DNA from: Plantimonas leprariae
GTDB lineage: Bacteria > Pseudomonadota > Alphaproteobacteria > Rhizobiales > Rhizobiaceae
Direction of reading: 5' to 3'
Assembly: GCF_008802405.1 (NCBI RefSeq)
Contig: NZ_VZDO01000016.1
Coordinates: 54,768 to 118,767 of the forward strand
DNA: 64,000 nucleotides
The translations under genes were made by a program, and so were the position numbers. Below are positions 44,424-53,004 of this stretch, piece by piece (position 1 is the stretch's first letter; every line of letters begins with the position of its first letter). The notes below the pieces were generated by a model that saw only the letters and a list, made by a program, of their open reading frames with translations, searched no databases and was not told the DNA's origin.

Positions 44424-45311
44424 ATGAGCCAGGTCCCGGCGTCCGCCGACAAGGCGGCGGTGATCGCGATCTCCTCGCACGTGGTGCGCGGCACGGTCGG
44501 CAACCGCGCCGCGGTCTTCGCGCTGGAATCGCTCGGCCACCCGGTCTGGTCGGTGCCGACGGTGACGCTGCCCTGGCACCCCGGCCACGGGCCCTCCACC
44601 CGCGTCGTGCCGGGGGCGGCGGACTTCGCTTCGATGCTGGCCGACCTCGAGCGCGCGCCCTGGCTCGGCGAGGTCGGCGCGGTGCTGACCGGCTATTTCG
44701 GCAGCCCGGACCAGATCGAGCCGGCGGCGCGGCTGGTGGAGGCGGTGAAGCGGCGGAACCCCGACGCGTTGTTCGTGCTCGACCCCGTCACCGGCGACGG
44801 CGGGCGGCTCTACCTGCCGCCGGAAACGCTCGCTGGCATCCGCGACCGCCTCCTGCCGCTGGCGGACGTGGCAACGCCGAACCGGTTCGAGCTGGAATTC
44901 CTCACCGGGCTCGAATTCTCGACCAACGCGCATCTCATCGAGGCGGCGCAGGCGCTGGGGCCGGCGACGGTGGTCGTCACCTCGGCGTTTCCGCTGCTGA
45001 AGGGCGGCATCGGCAACCTCCTGGTCGACGGCCGCCATGCGCTCCTCGCCGAGCACCGCGAGATCGCGAGCGCGCCGCACGGGCTCGGCGACCTGACGAG
45101 CGCCGTGCTGCTCGCGCGGATGCTGGCGGGCCTCCCGCCCGACAAGGCGCTGCAGACCACCACCGCCGCCGTCTACGAGATCCTCGCCCGCACCACCAAG
45201 CGCGGCGCGGACGAACTGACGTTGGAAACCGACGCGGAAAGCCTGAAGTCGCCGATGGCGATGGTGCAGATGCGCAGCCTCGGCCTGCCGACGGGCGACC
45301 GCCGGGCTTGA
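44424..45311 (+). CDS. pdxY: Pyridoxal kinase PdxY
   Basis: This 295-residue ribokinase-fold kinase phosphorylates pyridoxal in the vitamin B6 salvage pathway. Family features are ISSHVVRGTVGNRAAVFALE at the N-terminus (substrate site with the SHVVxGxVGN motif), VLDPVTGDGGRLYLPPE, the DVATPNRFELEFLTG segment, and the catalytic GLGDLTSAVLLARML near residue 225, where Asp is the base of the GxGD motif. ATG 44424 is the start. The next gene begins at a TTG overlapping the stop codon (TTGA). Confidence 0.93.
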   Translation: MSQVPASADKAAVIAISSHVVRGTVGNRAAVFALESLGHPVWSVPTVTLPWHPGHGPSTRVVPGAADFASMLADLERAPWLGEVGAVLTGYFGSPDQIEPAARLVEAVKRRNPDALFVLDPVTGDGGRLYLPPETLAGIRDRLLPLADVATPNRFELEFLTGLEFSTNAHLIEAAQALGPATVVVTSAFPLLKGGIGNLLVDGRHALLAEHREIASAPHGLGDLTSAVLLARMLAGLPPDKALQTTTAAVYEILARTTKRGADELTLETDAESLKSPMAMVQMRSLGLPTGDRRA

Positions 45312-46063
45312 GCGAGGCTCTGCCGGCGCTGGCCGGCGTCGACGGCTGCCGCGCCGGCTGGGTCGCGGCGGTCCGGCTGCCGGGCCGCGCTCCCTCCTTT
45401 CATGTCGCCGCGCGCTTCGCCGACCTCGTCGACCGCCTGCCGGACGGTGCGGTCGTCGCGGTGGACATGCCGATCGGCCTGCCGGAGCGGATCGAGGGGA
45501 CGGGCCGGGTGCCGGAACAGGCGGCGCGCCGGATGCTCGGCAAACGCCGCGCCAGCATCTTCCCGATTCCGGCGAGAGCCGCGGTGAAGCGGGGCGCGGG
45601 ACCGTTCGCGGATGCCGACGAACGGCGTGCCGCGTTTCGCGAGGCATCCCGGCTGGCGCGAGACGGTTCCGATCCGCCGAAGGGCTTCTCGATCCAGGCT
45701 TTCGGCATCTTCCCGAAGATCGTGGAGATCGACCGGCTGCTGCGCCGTCAGGCCGGCCTCGCGTCGCGGGTGTTCGAAAGCCATCCGGAACTCGCCTTCG
45801 CTCTCCTGAACGGCGGCGCGGAGATGGGGTCGGCGAAGAAGACGGCGGCCGGCGCTGCCGAGCGGCGGGCGGTGCTCCGTCGGCGGGGCCTCGCCGCAAG
45901 CTTTCTCGACCGGCCGCTCGGGCCCGGCGTCGGGCGCGACGACTGGCTCGACGCCTCTGCGCTGCTTCTCGTCGCGGAGCGGTTCGCGCGGGGAACGGCG
46001 CGCTCGTTCCCCGACCCGCCGGGACGCGATGCTCACGGCCTGCCGGTCTGCATCCGGGCGTGA
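45308..46063 (+). CDS. DUF429 family protein
   Basis: This 251-residue protein fits DUF429, a family with an RNase-H-like fold and no settled function: AGVDGCRAGWVAAVRLPGRA, VVAVDMPIGLPER, ARRMLGKRRASIFPIPAR, GFSIQAFGIFPKIVEIDRLL and VFESHPELAFALLNGG. The conserved acidic residues in AVDMPIG and ESHPE are in place. The start is TTG 45308, overlapping the pdxY stop by four bases; no ATG or GTG with good spacing precedes the conserved GVDGCRAGW. Tight coupling suggests co-expression with pdxY. Confidence 0.88.
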   Translation: MSEALPALAGVDGCRAGWVAAVRLPGRAPSFHVAARFADLVDRLPDGAVVAVDMPIGLPERIEGTGRVPEQAARRMLGKRRASIFPIPARAAVKRGAGPFADADERRAAFREASRLARDGSDPPKGFSIQAFGIFPKIVEIDRLLRRQAGLASRVFESHPELAFALLNGGAEMGSAKKTAAGAAERRAVLRRRGLAASFLDRPLGPGVGRDDWLDASALLLVAERFARGTARSFPDPPGRDAHGLPVCIRA

Positions 46064-46144
46064 CCGCGCCCCGGCGCTTGACGCCGCCCCGCCCGGCGGA
46101 CAGTTTGCGCCGCGATGCTGCATCGCAGCGCGACGGATAACCCC

Positions 46145-46810
46145 ATGCCCCTCCTGCCCGAGCACCTTCTCGCCGGCCACGACACCTTCATGGCGGGGCG
46201 CTACGCGCAGGAGCAGAGCCGCTACCGCTCGCTCGCCCACGAGGGCCAGGCGCCGGAAACCCTGATGATCGCCTGCTGCGATTCGCGCGCGGCGCCCGAA
46301 ACCATCTTCGACGCCGCGCCGGGCGAGCTCTTCGTGATCCGCAACGTCGCGAACCTCGTGCCGCCTTACCAGCCGGACAGCGATTTCCACGGCACCTCGG
46401 CGGCGATCGAGTTCGCGGTGGTCGGTCTCGGGGTGAGGAACATCGTCATCCTCGGCCACGGTCGTTGCGGCGGCATCAAGGCGGCGCTCGCCAAGGACGA
46501 CGAGCCCTTGTCGGAAGCGGATTTCATCGGCCGCTGGATGAGCCTCGTCGACGAGCCGGCGCACGGCGTGAAGACGATGGAGCACATGACGGCGGGCGAG
46601 CGGCAGACGGCGCTGGAGCGCATCTCGATCCGCTATTCCGTCGCGAACCTCAGAACCTTCCCCTATGTCGCGGAGCGCGAGGGAAGGGGTGAATTGTCGA
46701 TCTACGGCGCCTGGTTCGACATCTCGACCGGCGAACTCTGGGCGATGGACGGCGAGACCGGCGACTTCCGCCGCCCGGCCGTGGACCGGCCGCCTTCGGC
46801 CGGCGGCTGA
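46145..46810 (+). CDS. can: Beta-class carbonic anhydrase
   Basis: This 221-residue enzyme interconverts CO2 and bicarbonate. The zinc ligands are Cys45 (IACCDSRAAP, with Asp46 and Arg48 forming the gate), His105 and Cys108 (ILGHGRCGGIKAAL), and the LFVIRNVANLVPP segment is typical. ATG 46145 begins MPLLPEHLLAGHDTFM; an in-frame ATG at 46115 would add ten residues without similarity. It is cytoplasmic. It follows the DUF429 gene by about 80 bases and may have its own promoter. Bicarbonate supply for carboxylation fits the central-carbon neighbourhood. Confidence 0.93.
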   Translation: MPLLPEHLLAGHDTFMAGRYAQEQSRYRSLAHEGQAPETLMIACCDSRAAPETIFDAAPGELFVIRNVANLVPPYQPDSDFHGTSAAIEFAVVGLGVRNIVILGHGRCGGIKAALAKDDEPLSEADFIGRWMSLVDEPAHGVKTMEHMTAGERQTALERISIRYSVANLRTFPYVAEREGRGELSIYGAWFDISTGELWAMDGETGDFRRPAVDRPPSAGG

Positions 46811-47000
46811 CCGGAGACGGTCTCCCGGCCACGAGGATTTTGCCGCCCCGTGCGGCGCGCGGCTGGAGATGCGCAAGGTTTATGCTAAGTTTTCCCGCGA
46901 ACGTGTCTCCGCCGCCGCCGGCGGGGCGCGAAGCGGCAAGACGGGACGCGAGCGGCAGCCTTGGCCATCGGGACAGGGGCCGACCAGGGGAACGGGGACC

Positions 47001-47552
47001 ATGAAGCACATTCCGACGACCGGTGCGGCGCTCGTGGCGCTCGCGGCGCTCGCCGCCTGCCAGAGCGCGCAGCCGGCCGCCGACTACGGCCGCCCGGCGC
47101 CGATCGCCGCCGCACCTTCCGGCGTCGTCCAGTCGAGCCAGTTGCCGCCCCCGCCGCCCCCGCCGCCGCCCGTGGAGCAGGCGGCCGTGCCGCCCGCCCC
47201 GGCGGTCGACACCGCTGCGGCCGCCGGCGGGACGCCGCAGACTTCGGCGCCGACCCAGACCGCTTCCGCCGAGCCGCTGAAACGCGAAGGTCTCGTCGGC
47301 GCCTGGAAGGTGTCCACCGGCGGCGGCTCGTGCCAGATCTTCATGGCGCTGACGAAGTGGACCGGCGGCTACCGCGCCGCCTCGCGCGGCTGCCCCGGCC
47401 AGGTCGCCGACGTATCCGCCTGGGACGTGTCCGGCGGGCAGGTCGTCCTGAAGGATTCCGGCGGCACCACCGTCGCGAACCTCTCCTCCTCCGGCGGCAC
47501 GCGCTACGACGGCTCGACATCGGGCGGCCAGCAGATCAGCCTCTACCGCTGA
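47001..47552 (+). CDS. Inh/AprI-family protease-inhibitor-like lipoprotein
   Basis: This 183-residue precursor has a lipoprotein signal with lipobox LAAC (Cys20). A proline run of nine residues follows (about positions 50 to 58), then a Thr/Ala-rich linker and a C-terminal domain from about residue 95. The domain reads LVGAWKVSTGGGSCQIFMAL, TKWTGGYRAASRGC and VADVSAWDVSGGQVVLKD, ending SGGQQISLYR. The two cysteines of the domain could form a disulfide, as in AprI/Inh metalloprotease inhibitors. The lipid anchor and proline spacer suggest display at the outer membrane. ATG 47001 is preceded by GGGGACC. Family match is good; the target protease, if any, is not in the window. Confidence 0.82.
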   Translation: MKHIPTTGAALVALAALAACQSAQPAADYGRPAPIAAAPSGVVQSSQLPPPPPPPPPVEQAAVPPAPAVDTAAAAGGTPQTSAPTQTASAEPLKREGLVGAWKVSTGGGSCQIFMALTKWTGGYRAASRGCPGQVADVSAWDVSGGQVVLKDSGGTTVANLSSSGGTRYDGSTSGGQQISLYR

Positions 47553-47595
47553 CGGCGGCCGCTGCCGGGCGACGCCCTTCGGAGCCGAGCGCCCG

Positions 47596-48771
47596 ATGAC
47601 CCCGCACGATTCGAAGGCGGCGCCCCGGCCGGGGCCGGTGCGCGCCAGCCTGGAGCGGCTGATCGCGTCGCGCGAGATCGAGGCCGACGGCGCGCAGCGC
47701 CGCCTCGCCGATCGGCTGGACCGCCTCGACCGCGAACTCTCGGCCGCCGCGCTCAGTGCCAAGGGTTCGGCGCTCGGCTGGCTGTTCGGCCGCGCCAAGC
47801 CGGCGGAGCCGCCGCGCGGCGTCTATGTCCACGGCGAGGTCGGCCGCGGCAAGACCATGCTGATGGACATCTTCTTCCGCCATGCCGCGACGGGCGCGAA
47901 ACGGCGCGTCCATTTCCACGCCTTCATGGCCGAGGTGCACGAGCGGATCGGCGAGTACCGCAAGGCGGTGCGGGCGGGAACGGCGACGGAGGGCAGCGAC
48001 CCGATCCCGCCGGTCGGACAGGCGATCGCGGCGAAGGCGCGGTTGCTCTGCTTCGACGAGTTCGCGGTCACCGACGTCGCCGACGCGATGATCCTCCGGC
48101 GGCTGTTCGAGACGCTGTTCGCGCAAGGCGTCGCGCTGGTCGCGACCTCCAACGTCGCGCCGGACGATCTCTACCGCGACGGGCTGAAGCGGGCGGACTT
48201 CCTGCCGTTCATCGAGATCCTGAAACGCCACGCCGACGTCGTCCGGCTCGACGGGGCCGAGGACTACCGGCTGGCCGCGATCGGGGAGGAGCACCTCTAC
48301 GTGACGCCGCTCGGGGTGGATGCCGAGCGGATCATGGACGAGACCTTCCGCACGCTGCTCGCCGGCGAGAAGCCGCGCCCGGCCTCGCTGTCGGTAAAGG
48401 GGCGCACCGTGCCGGTGCCGCTCGCCGGCAACGGCGTCGCGCGGTTCCGCTTCGACGACCTGATGCGCCGGCCGCTCGGGGCGCAGGATTTCCTCGCGAT
48501 CGCCCACCGCTTCCATACCGTGGTGCTCGACGGCGTGATGCGCATGGGCGAAGCCGAGCGCAACGAGGCGAAGCGCTTCATCACCTTGATCGACGCGCTC
48601 TACGACATGCGCCGGCGGATCGTGATCTCGGCGGAAGTGCCGGCCGAGGAGCTCTACCGCGCTCGCCGGGGAGCGGAAGCCTTCGAGTTCGCCCGCACCG
48701 TTTCGCGCCTCGTCGAGATGCGTTCGGCGGATTACGCGGCTGCGGGATCGGCGGAAACCGCAGGGCCGTGA
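47596..48771 (+). CDS. zapE: Cell division protein ZapE (AFG1-family ATPase)
   Basis: This 391-residue AAA-type ATPase has Walker A GEVGRGKTML near residue 79, Walker B RLLCFDEFAVTDVADAM, the sensor segment VALVATSNVAPDDLYRDGLK, and the family C-terminus with FRFDDLMRRPLGAQDFLAI and RNEAKRFITLIDALYDMRRR. In E. coli ZapE destabilises FtsZ polymers under stress, and the mitochondrial relative AFG1 handles respiratory-complex turnover. Placement directly upstream of mdh is a conserved arrangement in Alphaproteobacteria. GGAGCCGAGCGCCCG precedes ATG 47596. Confidence 0.93.
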   Translation: MTPHDSKAAPRPGPVRASLERLIASREIEADGAQRRLADRLDRLDRELSAAALSAKGSALGWLFGRAKPAEPPRGVYVHGEVGRGKTMLMDIFFRHAATGAKRRVHFHAFMAEVHERIGEYRKAVRAGTATEGSDPIPPVGQAIAAKARLLCFDEFAVTDVADAMILRRLFETLFAQGVALVATSNVAPDDLYRDGLKRADFLPFIEILKRHADVVRLDGAEDYRLAAIGEEHLYVTPLGVDAERIMDETFRTLLAGEKPRPASLSVKGRTVPVPLAGNGVARFRFDDLMRRPLGAQDFLAIAHRFHTVVLDGVMRMGEAERNEAKRFITLIDALYDMRRRIVISAEVPAEELYRARRGAEAFEFARTVSRLVEMRSADYAAAGSAETAGP

Positions 48772-50033
<1,262 letters not shown>

Positions 50034-50055
50034 GCCGGCAAACGGGGTCGCAGCG

Positions 50056-51249
50056 ATGAACATCCACGAATACCAGGCGAAGGAAGTCCTGAAGGGCTTC
50101 GGCGCGCCCGTCGCGGCCGGCGTGCCGATCACTTCGGCCGACGAGGCGGAGGCCGCGGCGAAGCGGCTGCCGGGCCCGCTCTACGTCGTCAAATCGCAGA
50201 TCCACGCCGGCGGGCGCGGCAAGGGCCGGTTCAAGGAGCTCGGGGCGGATGCCAAGGGCGGCGTCCGGCTGGCGCGTTCCGTCGAGGAGGTGGTTGCCAA
50301 CGCCCGCGAGATGCTCGGGCATACGCTCGTCACCGCGCAGACCGGCGAGGCGGGCCGGCAGGTGAACCGCCTCTACATCGAGGACGGCGCCGATATCGAT
50401 CGCGAACTCTACCTGTCGTTGCTCGTCGACCGTTCGGTCGGGCGCGTCGCCTTCGTGGTCTCGACCGAGGGCGGCATGGACATCGAGGCGGTGGCCCACG
50501 CCACGCCGGAGAAGATCGTCACCGTCGCGATCGATCCCGAGAAGGGCGTGACCGAGGCGGATGTGGCGAAGATCGTCGCGGCCTACGGGCTGTCCGGCGC
50601 AGCAAGCGAAGACGGCAAGACGCTGTTCCCGGCGCTCTACAAGGCCTTCACGGAGAAGGACATGAGCCTTCTCGAGGTGAACCCGCTGATCGTGATGAAG
50701 GACGGGCACCTGCGCGTCCTCGACGCCAAGATGTCTTTCGACGGCAACGCGCTGTTCCGCCACGACGACATGAAGGGCTTGCGCGACGAGTCGGAGGAGG
50801 ACGCCAAGGAAATCGAGGCGTCGAAATACGACCTCGCCTATGTGGCGCTCGACGGCACCATCGGCTGCATGGTGAACGGCGCCGGCCTCGCGATGGCGAC
50901 GATGGACATCATCAAGCTCTACGGAGAGGAGCCGGCGAACTTCCTCGACGTCGGCGGCGGCGCTTCGAAGGAGAAGGTCACGGCGGCCTTCAAGATCATC
51001 ACGGCCGATCCCAACGTGCAGGGCATCCTCGTCAACATCTTCGGCGGCATCATGCGCTGCGACGTGATCGCGGAAGGCGTGATCGCGGCGGTGAAGGAGG
51101 TTGGCCTCAAGGTGCCGCTGGTGGTGCGTCTCGAAGGCACGAACGTCGAGCTCGGCAAGAAAATCCTGAACGAGAGCGGGCTGGCCATCACGGCGGCCGA
51201 CGACCTCGATGATGCGGCGAAGAAAATCGTGGAAGCGGTGAAGGGTTGA
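50056..51249 (+). CDS. sucC: Succinyl-CoA ligase, beta subunit
   Basis: This 397-residue ADP-forming beta subunit couples succinyl-CoA cleavage to nucleotide phosphorylation. The ATP-grasp domain begins [20 protein letters not shown] and includes [14 protein letters not shown]; the C-terminal ligase domain has [20 protein letters not shown] and [19 protein letters not shown]. Length and motifs are standard. Normally sucD follows within a few bases; here 733 bases holding a toxin-antitoxin pair intervene. Confidence 0.97.
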   Translation: MNIHEYQAKEVLKGFGAPVAAGVPITSADEAEAAAKRLPGPLYVVKSQIHAGGRGKGRFKELGADAKGGVRLARSVEEVVANAREMLGHTLVTAQTGEAGRQVNRLYIEDGADIDRELYLSLLVDRSVGRVAFVVSTEGGMDIEAVAHATPEKIVTVAIDPEKGVTEADVAKIVAAYGLSGAASEDGKTLFPALYKAFTEKDMSLLEVNPLIVMKDGHLRVLDAKMSFDGNALFRHDDMKGLRDESEEDAKEIEASKYDLAYVALDGTIGCMVNGAGLAMATMDIIKLYGEEPANFLDVGGGASKEKVTAAFKIITADPNVQGILVNIFGGIMRCDVIAEGVIAAVKEVGLKVPLVVRLEGTNVELGKKILNESGLAITAADDLDDAAKKIVEAVKG

Positions 51250-51256
51250 GGCATCG

Positions 51257-51292
51257 CACATAATCGCACATATCTTGCTGTGCGATTATGTG
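51257..51292. promoter_or_regulatory. Perfect 14-bp palindromic operator of the TA module
   Basis: CACATAATCGCACA (51257 to 51270) and TGTGCGATTATGTG (51279 to 51292) are exact reverse complements separated by eight bases. The element begins eight bases after the sucC stop and ends 11 bases before the antitoxin ATG. The position is that of an autoregulatory operator bound by the antitoxin or toxin-antitoxin complex. It could also fold as a hairpin in the operon transcript. Confidence 0.7.
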
Positions 51293-51303
51293 GAGATGAG
51301 GCG

Positions 51304-51603
51304 ATGAAAAACATCACGCTGGCCATCGACGACGAACTTCTCGGCAAGGCGCGCAGCCTTGCCGAGCGCCGCAAGACGTCGCTCAACGCGATCGTGCGCT
51401 CGCTTCTCGCTCATGAGGTCGAGCAGGAAGATCGCATCGCATGGGCGCGCGAAGGCATGCGCCGGCTGATGGAGGAATCGACGTTGGACATGGGTCCTTC
51501 CGAGCAGTGGAAACGACAGGACGCTTATGCCGAGCGAGAGGATCGACTGCTTTCTCGACACGAACGTGCTGATCTACGCGGCTCAGGTCAGGACGAGAGA
51601 TGA
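51304..51603 (+). CDS. Antitoxin of PIN-domain TA system (VapB-like)
   Basis: This 99-residue protein begins [20 protein letters not shown], a ribbon-helix-helix type DNA-binding start, followed by [20 protein letters not shown]. The C-terminal half ([34 protein letters not shown]) should wrap and inhibit the toxin. ATG 51304 follows GGAGATGAGGCG and the palindrome. Its last 25 or so codons overlap the toxin gene in another phase (77 bases), longer than the few-base overlaps usual in such modules; the final stretch [13 protein letters not shown] may be a by-product of that overlap. The neighbour and position make the antitoxin role secure. Confidence 0.85.
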   Translation: MKNITLAIDDELLGKARSLAERRKTSLNAIVRSLLAHEVEQEDRIAWAREGMRRLMEESTLDMGPSEQWKRQDAYAEREDRLLSRHERADLRGSGQDER

Positions 51604-51949
51604 GCGGCGAACGGATATCGCCCGCGAACTCGTTCTTTCGAGCGTGTTCGGCGTCTCGGCCCAGACGCTTGCCGAGTTCTATTCGCTCACGAGCAATCGT
51701 GCCCGTACCCGTCTTTCGCCCAGCGAAACGGATCGCTGGATCGCTTTCCTTTCGTCCTTTCCTTTCGTCGCCGTCGATCGAGCCATCGTGGCGCTCGGCA
51801 TTGAGTTCGCTCGGCGCTATCGCATCCGCTACTACGACGCCGCACTGCTGGCGGCTGCCGAGCGCCTCGGCGCACCGATCTTCTATTCCGAAGACCTCAA
51901 CCACGGACAAAGCTATGGCGGCGTCCGCGTCATCAATCCCTTTCAGTAA
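51527..51949 (+). CDS. PIN-domain ribonuclease toxin (VapC-like)
   Basis: This 140-residue PIN-domain protein has the four acidic metal ligands of active toxins: Asp11 ([12 protein letters not shown]), Glu50 (AQTLAEFYSL), Asp104 (RYYDAALLAAAERL) and Asp123 (YSEDLNHGQ). VapC-type toxins cleave tRNA or rRNA and are held inactive by the cognate antitoxin. ATG 51527 lies within the antitoxin gene, with AGGA six bases upstream. The stop is 33 bases before sucD, so the toxin is co-transcribed with the suc genes unless a terminator is missed. Nothing suggests inactivation. Confidence 0.9.
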   Translation: MPSERIDCFLDTNVLIYAAQVRTRDERRTDIARELVLSSVFGVSAQTLAEFYSLTSNRARTRLSPSETDRWIAFLSSFPFVAVDRAIVALGIEFARRYRIRYYDAALLAAAERLGAPIFYSEDLNHGQSYGGVRVINPFQ

Positions 51950-51982
51950 GGCCGGCTGACCGCCAGGAGCAGCGTTTCCTTC

Positions 51983-52885
51983 ATGTCCATCCTCGTCGAC
52001 AAGAATACCAAGGTCATCGTGCAGGGGCTGACCGGCAAGACCGGCACGTTCCACACCGAGCAGGCCATCGCCTACCATGCCGGGACCATGGTCGCCGGCA
52101 CCCATCCGAAGAAGGGCGGCGAAAGCTGGACGGGCGCCAAGGGCGAGACGCTGCCGATCTTCGCCTCCGTCGCGGAAGCGAAGGAGCGCACCGGGGCGGA
52201 CGCTTCCGTGATCTATGTGCCCCCTGCAGGAGCGGCCGCTGCCATCGAGGAGGCGATCGATGCCGGCATCTCGCTGATCACTTGCATCACCGAGGGCATT
52301 CCGGTGCTGGACATGGTGCGGGTGAAGCGCAAGCTGGAGGCGTCGAAGTCGCGGCTGATCGGTCCGAACTGCCCGGGCGTCATGACGCCCGACGAATGCA
52401 AGATCGGCATCATGCCGGGCTCGATCTTCAAAAAGGGCAATGTCGGGATCGTATCGCGCTCCGGAACGCTTACCTACGAAGCGGTCTTCCAGACCACCAA
52501 CGAAGGCCTCGGGCAGACCACCGCGGTCGGCATCGGCGGCGATCCGGTGAAGGGCACGGAGTTCATTGACGTCCTGGAACTGTTCCTCGCCGACGACGCG
52601 ACGAAGTCGATCGTGATGATCGGCGAGATTGGCGGCTCGGCCGAGGAGGACGCGGCGCAGTTCCTGATGGACGAGGCGAAGCGCGGCCGGAAGAAGCCGA
52701 TGGTCGGTTTCATCGCCGGGCGCACCGCGCCGAAGGGACGGACGATGGGCCATGCCGGCGCGGTCGTCTCCGGCGGCAAGGGCGACGCTGAATCGAAGAT
52801 CGCCGCGATGGAAGCGGCCGGCATCCGCGTCTCGCCCTCGCCGGCGCGGCTCGGCACGACGCTGGTGGAAGTTCTGAAAGGATAA
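51983..52885 (+). CDS. sucD: Succinyl-CoA ligase, alpha subunit
   Basis: This 300-residue alpha subunit has the CoA-binding Rossmann domain ([40 protein letters not shown]) and the phosphohistidine loop with the active His in [20 protein letters not shown]. The remaining family blocks [20 protein letters not shown] and [20 protein letters not shown] are intact. ATG 51983 is the family start. It is separated from its partner sucC by the toxin-antitoxin insertion, so balanced synthesis of the two subunits depends on transcription through the TA genes or a new promoter. Confidence 0.97.
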   Translation: MSILVDKNTKVIVQGLTGKTGTFHTEQAIAYHAGTMVAGTHPKKGGESWTGAKGETLPIFASVAEAKERTGADASVIYVPPAGAAAAIEEAIDAGISLITCITEGIPVLDMVRVKRKLEASKSRLIGPNCPGVMTPDECKIGIMPGSIFKKGNVGIVSRSGTLTYEAVFQTTNEGLGQTTAVGIGGDPVKGTEFIDVLELFLADDATKSIVMIGEIGGSAEEDAAQFLMDEAKRGRKKPMVGFIAGRTAPKGRTMGHAGAVVSGGKGDAESKIAAMEAAGIRVSPSPARLGTTLVEVLKG

Positions 52886-53004
52886 GCGGCTAGGGCTGGG
52901 CGCCCGCACCGGATCTTGGGAGAGCGCTTCGCCGCGGACGGCGGAGCGGAGCCGGCGGAACGAACCGCCGCAACGAAAACAAGGAGACGGCGCAGAGCGC
53001 GCCG

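Noticed and set aside
39855..45899. A minus-strand open frame of 2,014 codons overlapping gdh, pdxY and DUF429
   Set aside because: It is arginine/proline-rich, without motifs, and out of phase with the clearly recognisable glutamate dehydrogenase frame.
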